From contig CAMPAA010000155.1 in assembly GCA_946631345.1 (NCBI GenBank), positions 1-7,551 on the forward strand: 7,551 bases of DNA. The letters run 5' to 3'. This DNA is from an uncultured Verrucomicrobiota bacterium. GTDB taxonomy: Bacteria > Verrucomicrobiota > Kiritimatiellia > RFP12 > UBA1067. This document shows positions 1 to 7,365 of this stretch, one piece after another (position 1 is the first letter of the stretch; every line of letters starts with the position of its first letter). Made by a program: the position numbers and the translations under genes. The notes under the pieces are model-generated. The model was not told the DNA's origin. It saw nothing but the letters and a program-made list of their open reading frames with translations, and did no database searches.

Positions 1-1
1 C

Positions 2-49
2 AAGGTGATTGCAGTGCCGAAGCGCATGGTCAACTTCGTGGTGAAGTGA
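2..49 (+). CDS. C-terminal end of an unidentified upstream gene (partial)
   Basis: Frame 2 is open from the window edge and reads KVIAVPKRMVNFVVK before a TGA at 47-49. Only one base separates this stop from the GTG of dnaE, so the two are probably in one transcript with coupled translation. Fifteen residues are too few to assign a function. The VP-(A)KR-V-x-F pattern is loosely like the C-terminal arm of HU-family DNA-binding proteins, but that resemblance is weak and I do not rely on it. The tight junction with dnaE is the main support for calling this a real gene end. Confidence 0.55.
   Translation, partial: KVIAVPKRMVNFVVK
40..46 (+). promoter_or_regulatory. Possible Shine-Dalgarno element for dnaE (GGTGAAG)
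   Basis: GGTGA at 40-44 is complementary to the UCACC of a typical anti-SD and ends six bases before the GTG at 51. It lies inside the last codons of the upstream gene. It supports the GTG at 51 as the dnaE start, since the translation from there begins directly with the conserved PHP motif (HLHLHT). The match is only five bases, so this is modest evidence. Confidence 0.4.
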
Positions 50-50
50 C

Positions 51-3000
51 GTGAGTGATTTCGTACATCTCCACCTGCATACAACCTATTCCCTGCTGGA
101 CGGGCAGTGCCAGATCAATCCGCTTGTCGAGCGTGCGCGGCAGTGGAACATGCCTGCGCTCGCCGTAACAGACCATGGAAACCTTTTTGCTCTGAAGGCG
201 TTCTACGACGCCTGCCGGTCCAGCAAAGGCTTCGGAGACCTTCCGAAGATTAAGCCGATTCTCGGATGCGAGGCATACGTCACTAACCGCGACTACCGTG
301 AACGCGACAAGGGCGAGACCCGCTTCCATCTCTGCCTGCACGCAAGGAACCTCACTGGGTACCACAACCTCGTTCGGCTCATGTCCGAGGCGTACATCCA
401 CGGTTTCTACCACAGGGCACGAATCGACCATGCCCTGCTGGAGAAGTACCATGAAGGGTTGCACTGTTCGTCGGCATGCATAGCAGGCGAGGTTGCGCGG
501 GCGATCATCGCGGGCCGGATGGACGAGGCGGAGCGGGTAGCCCGCTGGTACAAGGATCTTTTCGGCGATGACTTCTCTCTTGAGGTTATGGAGCACCGTT
601 CTAAGGTGCATCAGGAGATGAACGGGGCGCCGAATGGCGTGTGGTATCGACAGCGCCTTGTGACAAAGGGCGTCATAGAGCTTGCGAAGAAGCTGGATAT
701 CCGCGTGATAGCCACCAATGACGTCCACTTCCTCGATGCGGAGGACAACGATTCGCATGACGTGCTTCTGGCGCTTGCCACCGGTAGGAAGATGAGCGAT
801 CCGCCCCGCGTCGACGACGATGATTCCGCCACCAAGAAGGGGCGTCTCGTCTATACCGGCGAAGAATGGTTCAAGCCAGCCGATGAGATGGCAAAGCTAT
901 TCCCGGAGAACCCCGAGTTCCTCAGGAACACGCTTGAGGTGGCCGAACGGATTGAGGAGTACGAGCTCAATTCCGATCCCATCATGCCCAAGTTCGACAT
1001 TCCCGTGTCGTTCGGCACCGAAGATGGTTTCAGGGAAAAGTACGACGAGCAGACCCTGGAAGGCATGTATCCCGAAGGGCGCGTGAAGAAGCTGGGCGGA
1101 TACGACAAGGTGATCCGCATCCAGTTCGAGGCTGAGTACCTGGCCGACCTCGTGTGGAAAGGCTCGCTGCGCAGATGGGGCAAGTGCGCCGCCGAAGGAG
1201 AGGGGCTTGGGCCGCACGGGCTGGATCCGGAGATTGAGGAACGCGTGCAGTACGAGCTGGATACGATAAGGACGATGGGGTTCCCGGGCTACTTCCTCAT
1301 TGTGTATGACTATATCGCAGCCGCGCGCAAGATGGGCGTGTGGGTGGGGCCAGGCCGCGGCTCGGCAGCCGGCTCTGCCGTGGCCTACGCGCTCGGCATC
1401 ACCAACGTTGATCCCTTGAAGTACGACCTCCTGTTCGAACGGTTCCTGAACCCAGACCGAATCTCGATGCCTGATATCGATGTCGACTTTGACGATGCCG
1501 GGCGCGGGAAGGTGCTTGAGTACGTAACGCAGAAATACGGGCAGGATCATGTCGCGCACATCGTGACGTTCGGTCAGATGGCACCCAAAAGCGCGATCAA
1601 GGATGTCGCGCGCGTCATGGAGTATCCGCTTGCGGACACCAACAAGCTCGCCGCGCTGGTGCCTGACGTGCCGAAGATCACGTTCAAGAAGGCTCTCGGT
1701 AAAGATGCGAAGGGAGTCTGGAACTATCCGGCCGAGCGCCCGAACCTCCAGGCGGCGCTGGAGGGACAGCCGGTGCCGGACGTAGTGCCGCCCGGAAGCG
1801 AAGGGACCGTGAAGCTCATCATGGAGCGTGCTGTACGGCTCGACGGCTCCATCCGTCAGCCCGGAGTTCACGCATGCGGCGTGATTATATCGCGCGATCC
1901 GCTGATCGATACGCTCCCCGTCATGCCAACGGAGAACGAAAGCCTGCTGACAACCCAGTACGACGGGCATTTCGTGGAGCCTGTCGGTCTGCTGAAGATG
2001 GACTTCCTTGGCCTCAAGACGCTTACGGTGGAGAAGGAGTGCGTGGCGCTCATAAAGCAGTTCCACGGCATCGACATCGATACCGACGACATCCCCGACG
2101 ACGACAGGGAGACGTACGAGCTTTTCGGGCGCGGCGAAACCACGGGACTCTTCCAGTTTGAATCCGACGGCATGAAGAAGTGGCTTATCGCCCTTCAGCC
2201 AGAGCGTCTCACCGATCTTGTCGCAATGAACGCCCTCTACCGACCGGGCCCGATGGACTACATCCCATCATTCGTGAACCGCAAGCAGGGCAAGGAGCCG
2301 ATCACCTACGACCATCCGCTGATGGAGAAATACCTGAAGGACACCTATGGCGTCACGGTGTATCAGGAGCAGGTGATGCTTCTTTCGCGCCGCCTTGCGG
2401 GGTTCACGCGCGGCGAATCGGACAAGCTCCGCAAGGCCATGGGCAAGAAGCTCATGGACATAATGAATGAGCTTAAGGAAAAGTTCATCAAGGGGTGCCT
2501 CGACAATCCGAATTTCCGCATCGACAAGTGGAAGGACGAAAAGGCAGCCAGAACCCTGATCGAGAAAATATGGTCCGACTGGGAGAAGTTCGCCTCGTAC
2601 GCGTTCAACAAGTCGCACGCAGTATGCTATGCGTGGGTCGCATACCAGACGGGCTACCTCAAGGCACACTATCCGGCCGAGTTCATGTGTGCGCAGATAT
2701 CGTCAGAAATCGGCAACTTCGACAAGCTCCCCGGATTCGTCGCCGAGGCGTCGGCGATGGGGCTGGAGGTGAAGCCGCCTGACATCAACGCCAGCTTCGC
2801 TCGTTTCACGCCGGTTGCCGGAGAACGTGCGATACGGTACGGGCTCGCCGGCATCAAAGGCGTGGGTGGCGGCGTTGCCGATGCCATAGTGGCGGAACGC
2901 GAGAAGAACGGCCCGTACAAGGGGTTCATGGATTTCTGCATGCGGCTTGGATCGTCCGTCACCATCGGTGAGGATGGCAAGAAGAGTTCGCCGCTCATCA

Positions 3001-3995
3001 ACCGGCGAGCGGTTGAGAACCTCGTTCGGTGCGGCGCATTCGATTCGTTCGCAGCCGCCTCGCCATCTTTCCACAGGGCGCGCTACTTCAACAATGTTAC
3101 GTTCGCGATCAAGCGCGCTGCCGGCATGGCGAAAGAGCGCGCGAGCGCGCAAGGCAGCTTCTTCGACATGCTTGACGCCAGCGTGGACTCCACAGCCTCC
3201 GACGCAGAGCTTGTTGACTGCCCGCGCTGGGCTGCGATGGAGAACTTCCGCGGAGAGCGCGAGCTCCTCGGGCTGTACCTCACCGGTCATCCGCTTGGAG
3301 CCTATGAGCATGTGATCGACCAGCTTTCAACATTCAGGATTGATGCGCCGCCGCAGATACCATTCATGGAGGAGATCCATGCCGAACGGCCTGTGAAAGT
3401 GCCGGTGAGGCTCTGTGGACTGCTGAAAAGCTGCCAGGTGCGAATGACGAAGCCGAAGACTGCCAAGGACGAGCCGAAGCCTTGGGCAATACTCACGATC
3501 GACGACGGCCACGACGAGATTGAGGCGCTGGCTTTCGCAAAGACGTACGAGAGGATGCGCGGATGGATCCCGGAGGCGGTAGAGACTCCAGTGCTCATAT
3601 GTGGCGAGCTGCAGCACCGTACAAATCGCGACACTCATGCGGAGGAGGAGGGGCTGCAGTTCCTGGTGCGCGAGGCATATCGCCTTTCTGATGGTGTGGT
3701 CACCTTCACGCACGCACTTAATCTGGACCTCGCATACGAGGATCCGAAGTTGGAGGAGAAGGTCGTTGCGTTCGGTGCACTTGCCGCCGCCCATCCGGGG
3801 ACAATCCCGGCTCACGTCCGACTTGCCTACGCAAACGGCACCACCGTCTCGGTGGAGCTGGATGGCGGCGTGATGCCGTCCGACGAACTCCTTGCGGAGA
3901 TAGGCAGGCTTGCCGCAAAGGACAAGTGGGGGTTCGAAGTGAAGCCGGACATCTTCGCGGAAGCGCCGCCTGAGCGCAAATGGTCTAAACCCTGA
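51..3995 (+). CDS. dnaE: DNA polymerase III alpha subunit (replicative polymerase, DnaE type)
   Basis: This is the catalytic chain of the chromosomal replicase, extending DNA from primers while tethered to the sliding clamp. It has 1,314 residues against about 1,160 in E. coli. The PHP domain (about 1-290) has HLHLHT, TDHG, GCEAY and TNDVH; by eye all nine expected metal ligands are present (H8, H10, D17, H42, E74, H93, C143, D224, H226), unlike the degenerate E. coli domain. The polymerase core has GPGRGS (433-438), PDIDVDF (474-480, catalytic D475 and D477), KMDFLGL with K649 and D651, and FNKSH (852-856). A helix-hairpin-helix lies near 930-950, a clamp-binding motif QGSFF at 1034-1038, an OB fold at about 1113-1190, then a C-terminal domain. 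The extra length is mostly insertions near 324-362, 548-585 and 805-835. The GTG start is preceded by GGTGA. The last 11 bp overlap the end of tadB tail to tail. Confidence 0.98.
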   Translation: MSDFVHLHLHTTYSLLDGQCQINPLVERARQWNMPALAVTDHGNLFALKAFYDACRSSKGFGDLPKIKPILGCEAYVTNRDYRERDKGETRFHLCLHARNLTGYHNLVRLMSEAYIHGFYHRARIDHALLEKYHEGLHCSSACIAGEVARAIIAGRMDEAERVARWYKDLFGDDFSLEVMEHRSKVHQEMNGAPNGVWYRQRLVTKGVIELAKKLDIRVIATNDVHFLDAEDNDSHDVLLALATGRKMSDPPRVDDDDSATKKGRLVYTGEEWFKPADEMAKLFPENPEFLRNTLEVAERIEEYELNSDPIMPKFDIPVSFGTEDGFREKYDEQTLEGMYPEGRVKKLGGYDKVIRIQFEAEYLADLVWKGSLRRWGKCAAEGEGLGPHGLDPEIEERVQYELDTIRTMGFPGYFLIVYDYIAAARKMGVWVGPGRGSAAGSAVAYALGITNVDPLKYDLLFERFLNPDRISMPDIDVDFDDAGRGKVLEYVTQKYGQDHVAHIVTFGQMAPKSAIKDVARVMEYPLADTNKLAALVPDVPKITFKKALGKDAKGVWNYPAERPNLQAALEGQPVPDVVPPGSEGTVKLIMERAVRLDGSIRQPGVHACGVIISRDPLIDTLPVMPTENESLLTTQYDGHFVEPVGLLKMDFLGLKTLTVEKECVALIKQFHGIDIDTDDIPDDDRETYELFGRGETTGLFQFESDGMKKWLIALQPERLTDLVAMNALYRPGPMDYIPSFVNRKQGKEPITYDHPLMEKYLKDTYGVTVYQEQVMLLSRRLAGFTRGESDKLRKAMGKKLMDIMNELKEKFIKGCLDNPNFRIDKWKDEKAARTLIEKIWSDWEKFASYAFNKSHAVCYAWVAYQTGYLKAHYPAEFMCAQISSEIGNFDKLPGFVAEASAMGLEVKPPDINASFARFTPVAGERAIRYGLAGIKGVGGGVADAIVAEREKNGPYKGFMDFCMRLGSSVTIGEDGKKSSPLINRRAVENLVRCGAFDSFAAASPSFHRARYFNNVTFAIKRAAGMAKERASAQGSFFDMLDASVDSTASDAELVDCPRWAAMENFRGERELLGLYLTGHPLGAYEHVIDQLSTFRIDAPPQIPFMEEIHAERPVKVPVRLCGLLKSCQVRMTKPKTAKDEPKPWAILTIDDGHDEIEALAFAKTYERMRGWIPEAVETPVLICGELQHRTNRDTHAEEEGLQFLVREAYRLSDGVVTFTHALNLDLAYEDPKLEEKVVAFGALAAAHPGTIPAHVRLAYANGTTVSVELDGGVMPSDELLAEIGRLAAKDKWGFEVKPDIFAEAPPERKWSKP

Positions 3996-4662
3996 TTGTG
4001 ACGATCTTGCGGATGACGAGCCATCCGACCAGCACCATCACAGCCGAGACGGCGAGGCATGCAATTCCGCGCAGCGATGTGAGGAATGGCACCATGAGTC
4101 CGGGCTTCATCATCGTCATTATGATGCAGAGCAAAAACGGCATAAGCGAGACTATCATCCCCTGAAGGCGTCCCTGCGCGGTGAGCGTGCGAACCTTCCG
4201 TTCAATGCGCATCCGGCCCCGTATCGTCTCGGAGATGCGGTCGAATATCTCGGTGAGGTTGCCGCCCGTCTTGCGGGCGATGTCGATGGAAGTGACGACG
4301 AGCGTGAGATCGTCGGAGCCGATGCGCTTGTCGAGCGAGGCGAGGGCGTCGTCGAAGCTCATGCCAACGCGCATCTGTTGAAGGAGGAGCGCAAACTCGT
4401 CCGATATTGGATGCAGGTCTGCCTCCGCCACCGACTCGAACGCCTGGCTGATGGAGAACCCGGCGCGCAGTGCGTTTGACATCGTGCCGAGCGCATCGGT
4501 GAGCTGCTCATTGAACCTGCGCACGTAGCGCGCGTTGAGCCATCTGGCGTAGGCGGTCTTTCCGCGCCGTCCCGCGTCGATATCCATCAGCATGAGGACG
4601 AACGCGGTTATCCCGCCGGCGGCGAGGGCGCATGTGGCGATGATGGCGATTTGGACGATCAC
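3985..4662 (-). CDS. tadB: Tad pilus inner-membrane platform protein, TadB-like (type II secretion F domain)
   Basis: This is probably the membrane platform protein of a Tad/Flp pilus or related secretion machine, on which the CpaF ATPase acts. The 225 residues begin with one membrane segment (about 3-26), followed by a cytoplasmic T2SS-F domain (about 52-165). That domain has the typical LGTMSNALRAGFSISQAFE and IARKTGGNLTEIFDRI stretches. Two further membrane segments follow (about 167-186 and 195-216). It is shorter than usual TadB proteins (roughly 280-320 residues, generally with two N-terminal membrane segments), so it is a compact version. The start is GTG, overlapping the cpaF stop in GTGA, which implies translational coupling. 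TadC normally follows but does not here; the stop (TAG) lies inside the end of convergent dnaE. TadC shares the F domain, but the position after cpaF and the N-terminal layout favour TadB. Confidence 0.88.
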   Translation of the reverse strand: MIVQIAIIATCALAAGGITAFVLMLMDIDAGRRGKTAYARWLNARYVRRFNEQLTDALGTMSNALRAGFSISQAFESVAEADLHPISDEFALLLQQMRVGMSFDDALASLDKRIGSDDLTLVVTSIDIARKTGGNLTEIFDRISETIRGRMRIERKVRTLTAQGRLQGMIVSLMPFLLCIIMTMMKPGLMVPFLTSLRGIACLAVSAVMVLVGWLVIRKIVTIRV

Positions 4663-6329
4663 GGCTGGAATATCCTGGGATCTAGGGTGATGCCGCGCGA
4701 GCGGAGGGTGTCGAAGAACGTCGGCATGGCTCCCGTCGGTTTGAACGCGCCGACTATCTTTCCATTGTCGTCCACCCCTGTCTGCCGGAACGTGAATAGG
4801 TCCTGCATAACTATCTGCTGCCCCTCCATGCCGGTGACCTCGGTGATGGCGGTGACCTTGCGCGATCCGTCGGCGAGGCGCGATTCGTGGATTATGATGT
4901 CGACAGCGCTTGCGATCTGCTCGCGTATGGCCCGCGACGGCAGGTCCATGCCGCTCATCAGCACCATTGTCTCAAGTCGGGAGACTACATCGCGCGGCGA
5001 GTTGGCGTGCACGGTTGTGAGCGAACCGTCATGGCCGGTATTCATGGCCTGAAGCATGTCGAGCGCCTCGCCCCCGCGACATTCGCCCACGATGATGCGG
5101 TCGGGGCGCATGCGCAGGCAGTTCTTCACGAGGTCGCGGATTGTCACGGCTCCCTTGCCCTCAACGTTGGCCGGGCGCGCCTCGAGACGCACCACATGCG
5201 GCTGCACGAGCTTCAGCTCGGCGGCGTCCTCCACAGTCACGATGCGCTCCGTCTCCGGAATGAATGACGAGAGCAGGTTGAGGAGGGTGGTCTTGCCTGA
5301 GCCTGTGCCGCCGGCGACGATGATGTTCTTGCGCAGCTTCACGCACACCTCCATGAAGGCGGCGGCGTCGGCGTTCCAGGTGCCGAACCTGATGAAGTCC
5401 TCTACGGTGAGCTTTTTCTTCGCGAACTTTCGAATGGTGATCGACGGGCCCACGAGCGAAAGCGGCGGGATGATCGCGTTCACGCGGGAGCCGTCCTTGA
5501 GGCGCGCATCCACGTATGGCTGCGATTCGTCGATTCGCCGCCCAAGCGGGGCGACAATGCGCTCGATGATGGCGAGCACGCTGGCGTCATCAGCGAACTG
5601 AAGGTCGGTAAGCTGCAGCCTGCCGCCCCGTTCCACGTACACCTGGTGCGGGCCGTTTACCATTATCTCCGTCACGGAGTCGTCCGCAAGCAGGTCTTCA
5701 AGAGGTCCGAGCCTGAGAGCCTCGTCGAAGACCTCCTTCTTGATGCGCTCGGGGTCGATTCCGCGCGGCAGCCTGCCGCTCTTGATGACTTCGCCGACAA
5801 TCTCGGATATCTTGTCCTTCGCCTGCCGCTCAAGCCCTTCGCGGTCGATTCCGGATGCGGTGAGCCGCTTGAGATCCATGCGTACGATCAGCTCCTCCTG
5901 TATCTGCTCCCGTACTTTGCGGCGTAGCGTGGCCTGCGGATCGATCCTGCGCGCAGGCGGCTCCTGCGGCCTGCTTTCATAAGGCTGCGGATGCGGAGCT
6001 GGTGCGCTTTCCTCCTTCTCTCCCCCTGCCTGTTCTGGCGGAGTCTGGGTGAGACGGAGCACTGTGCTGCCGATCTGCACTATCGAATCCTCGGACAGCG
6101 CGACTACGCCCGTGATTGGCTGACCGTCCACGTAAGTGCCGTTTGCGCTCTTGAGGTCCTCGATCTTCGCCGCGCCACCGCGCACAATGATGAGCGCGTG
6201 GCGTTCCGAGACGTCCGCGTATGGAAGGGTTATTTTAGCGGCCGGACCACGTCCGACGATGTAATTGCCGTCTGCGATCGTCTCCGATGCAGGAAGTGCT
6301 TGGCCGGGCTTTAGCAGGGTGAGCGTCAT
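4659..6329 (-). CDS. cpaF: FHA-domain-fused CpaF/TadA secretion ATPase
   Basis: This is a cytoplasmic ATPase of the type II/IV secretion superfamily that powers Tad pilus assembly. At 556 residues it is longer than plain CpaF because it carries an N-terminal FHA domain (about 1-95). The phosphothreonine-binding residues of that fold are present: GR at 26-27, S41 with R43-H44, and N63-G64 in SANGTYVDG. A proline- and glutamate-rich linker (about 96-130) leads into the CpaF N-terminal helical domain (130-300) and the motor core. The core has Walker A GGTGSGKT (340-347), an Asp box with VEDAAEL (366-372), Walker B RIIVGE (411-416), and a His box TGHDGSLTTVHANS (431-444). It starts 10 bp after the cpaB stop without a clear Shine-Dalgarno and ends in a GTGA overlap with tadB. 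The FHA domain suggests control by a Ser/Thr kinase; none is encoded in this window. Confidence 0.96.
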   Translation of the reverse strand: MTLTLLKPGQALPASETIADGNYIVGRGPAAKITLPYADVSERHALIIVRGGAAKIEDLKSANGTYVDGQPITGVVALSEDSIVQIGSTVLRLTQTPPEQAGGEKEESAPAPHPQPYESRPQEPPARRIDPQATLRRKVREQIQEELIVRMDLKRLTASGIDREGLERQAKDKISEIVGEVIKSGRLPRGIDPERIKKEVFDEALRLGPLEDLLADDSVTEIMVNGPHQVYVERGGRLQLTDLQFADDASVLAIIERIVAPLGRRIDESQPYVDARLKDGSRVNAIIPPLSLVGPSITIRKFAKKKLTVEDFIRFGTWNADAAAFMEVCVKLRKNIIVAGGTGSGKTTLLNLLSSFIPETERIVTVEDAAELKLVQPHVVRLEARPANVEGKGAVTIRDLVKNCLRMRPDRIIVGECRGGEALDMLQAMNTGHDGSLTTVHANSPRDVVSRLETMVLMSGMDLPSRAIREQIASAVDIIIHESRLADGSRKVTAITEVTGMEGQQIVMQDLFTFRQTGVDDNGKIVGAFKPTGAMPTFFDTLRSRGITLDPRIFQP

Positions 6330-6339
6330 GGCTGTGCGT

Positions 6340-7155
6340 CTATTTGGCCAGCTTCTGCTGGCGCTTGAGGTTCAACTCCTCAATCTCTGCGCGGATCTTG
6401 GCGAAATCGACCTGCGGCAGCTCCTTCTCGTAGGAGACGTCGTTGCGGTTGCGGAGCGAGAGGGTGAGGCGGCCGCGCATCTGCTCTGCGAATGCGAGCA
6501 TCTCGGCCTCTCGCGGCGTGACCTCGAGCGTAACTGTGGAGTAGGCCCCCTGCGTGGAGCCGTCGGGGAGGCGGCCTGCCATTTTTGCGGTGGTCTTGCC
6601 TGTCGCGAGCACCAGCACGTTCTGCAGGATGGTGCAGGTCACCAGCGCTGCCTGCTCGCGCTTCCCGGATTCGTCAGGGAACGTGAAGGTGCCGATCACG
6701 TCCACATGGTCGTTGGCGTTTACCATGCCGGAGACGGCAGCAGCGCCTGATGCGTTGATGGAGATGGCGCGCATTCCTTTGCGGATGTCGGCGGCGAGGC
6801 CGACGTCGCGCGGATTGCCTCCCTCGATGTCCGCCCAGAACACTACATCCTTCGCGCGATGGCTGAGCGTGACTTTCCTCCCGATCACGTCTCCGAGGTT
6901 CTCGAGCGTGAGGGCCTGGCCGCGCAACCCCATTTCCGGAACGGTGCGCAGAGCGAGCTGGCTCTTGGAGAGCACGGTGCCGCTCGGTACGTCTTCTGCG
7001 TAGCACAGCACCTCGATCTTGCCGTATCTCGCCGCATACCTTTCTTTCATGGCGGCGATCTCGGCATCCTTGGATGACAGATAGAAACGCGTAAGCACGG
7101 CGGCTGCAAGCCCCGCTATGCCGGCGGCGATCAAAACGACTACTTTCTGTTTCAT
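6340..7155 (-). CDS. cpaB: Tad/Flp pilus assembly protein CpaB/RcpC with SAF domain
   Basis: This is an inner-membrane-anchored periplasmic protein of the Tad pilus apparatus, thought to act with the outer-membrane secretin. The 271 residues start with a short basic end and one membrane segment (about 4-24). A helical stretch (28-42) and a SAF domain (about 47-110, with VLCYAEDVPSGTVLSKSQL) come next. The RcpC/CpaB domain (about 118-236) follows, with GMRAISI, the VNANDHVDVIG signature, TILQNVLVLATG, and VTPREAEMLAFAEQMRGRL. A charged helix, possibly coiled coil, ends the protein (249-271). The ATG is the only sensible start because the membrane segment begins at once and no in-frame start lies close upstream. 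A TATAAT box ends six bases before it, with no Shine-Dalgarno, so the mRNA may be leaderless. It is the first gene of the operon, and the usual next partner, the secretin CpaC/RcpA, is missing. Confidence 0.94.
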   Translation of the reverse strand: MKQKVVVLIAAGIAGLAAAVLTRFYLSSKDAEIAAMKERYAARYGKIEVLCYAEDVPSGTVLSKSQLALRTVPEMGLRGQALTLENLGDVIGRKVTLSHRAKDVVFWADIEGGNPRDVGLAADIRKGMRAISINASGAAAVSGMVNANDHVDVIGTFTFPDESGKREQAALVTCTILQNVLVLATGKTTAKMAGRLPDGSTQGAYSTVTLEVTPREAEMLAFAEQMRGRLTLSLRNRNDVSYEKELPQVDFAKIRAEIEELNLKRQQKLAK

Positions 7156-7210
7156 GAGCGCATTATACCATGTATCGCGTCACCAAACGCAAGCCACGGC
7201 ATTTTTTTTT
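7155..7210 (-). promoter_or_regulatory. Predicted cpaB-cpaF-tadB promoter: extended -10 plus A9 UP-like tract
   Basis: Read on the - strand, TGG-TATAAT occupies 7170-7162, a perfect extended -10. Six bases (GCGCTC) separate it from the cpaB ATG (7155), so the transcript should begin at or within a base or two of the A of the ATG. No good -35 exists: the nearest candidate, TTGCGT at 7192-7187, has a 19-bp spacer and matches three of six bases. An A9 run (T9 on the + strand, 7202-7210) lies at about -47 to -55, where an UP element contacts the RNA polymerase alpha subunits. The elements are seen directly; promoter activity is inferred. Confidence 0.7.
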
Positions 7211-7217
7211 CATTTCC

Positions 7218-7283
7218 CGTTTGACCAAGATCCGACGGATTTTTGACCTAGGTCAAACGGTCGTTTGCCCTAGGTCGGAACGG
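7218..7283. repeat. Three tandem palindromic sites with 22-bp period (TTTGACCTAGGTCAAA family)
   Basis: The middle unit at 7242-7257 is a perfect 16-bp palindrome, TTTGACCTAGGTCAAA. Related units start exactly 22 bp on either side: TTTGACCAAGATCCGA (7220-7235) and TTTGCCCTAGGTCGGA (7264-7279). Each is followed within a base by CGG. Half-sites also alternate in orientation about every 11 bp: GGTCAAACG (7251-7259) and CGTTTGCCC (7262-7270) form a second, overlapping palindrome. The ideal unit would be CGTTTGACCTAGGTCAAACG. The sites are centred at about -72, -94 and -116 from the predicted cpaB start, on the same helical face. This fits cooperative binding by a dimeric regulator, which is inference. 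Confidence 0.8.
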
Positions 7284-7324
7284 CGTAACCCTCGCGCCTG
7301 CGGATTTGCGAAACTCCCCGGACA

Positions 7325-7355
7325 ATCCAGAAAACTCCCAGGGAGTTTTCTGGAT
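7325..7355. repeat. Perfect 31-bp inverted repeat with an extra upstream half-site
   Basis: ATCCAGAAAACTCCC (7325-7339) and its exact reverse complement (7341-7355) flank a single A at 7340. A further direct copy of the core AAACTCCC lies at 7311-7318, 21 bp before the one at 7332-7339, and the inverted copy is at 7341-7348. No run of T follows on either strand, so an intrinsic terminator is unlikely. An operator or cruciform-forming site is a better reading. No function is known. Confidence 0.8.
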
Positions 7356-7365
7356 GCTCCAAGGT

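Noticed and set aside
30..758. Long antisense frames inside dnaE, for example 30-758 and 897-2066 on the - strand, and + strand frames inside cpaF
   Set aside because: They are opposite genes with clear conserved domains, show no motifs of their own, and are expected shadows in GC-rich coding DNA.
7152..7163. Three-codon mini-ORF (ATG CGC TCA TGA) overlapping the cpaB ATG
   Set aside because: Its ATG partly lies in the TATAAT box, upstream of the predicted transcription start, so it should not be in the mRNA.
7168..7200. Sigma-54 promoter for cpaB
   Set aside because: TGGC and TTGC occur on the - strand but directly adjacent, not at the required GG-N10-GC spacing. The extended -10 is a far better match.
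7325..7355. Intrinsic terminator
   Set aside because: The stem is perfect, but there is no run of T after it on either strand. The only T-rich part is inside the stem.
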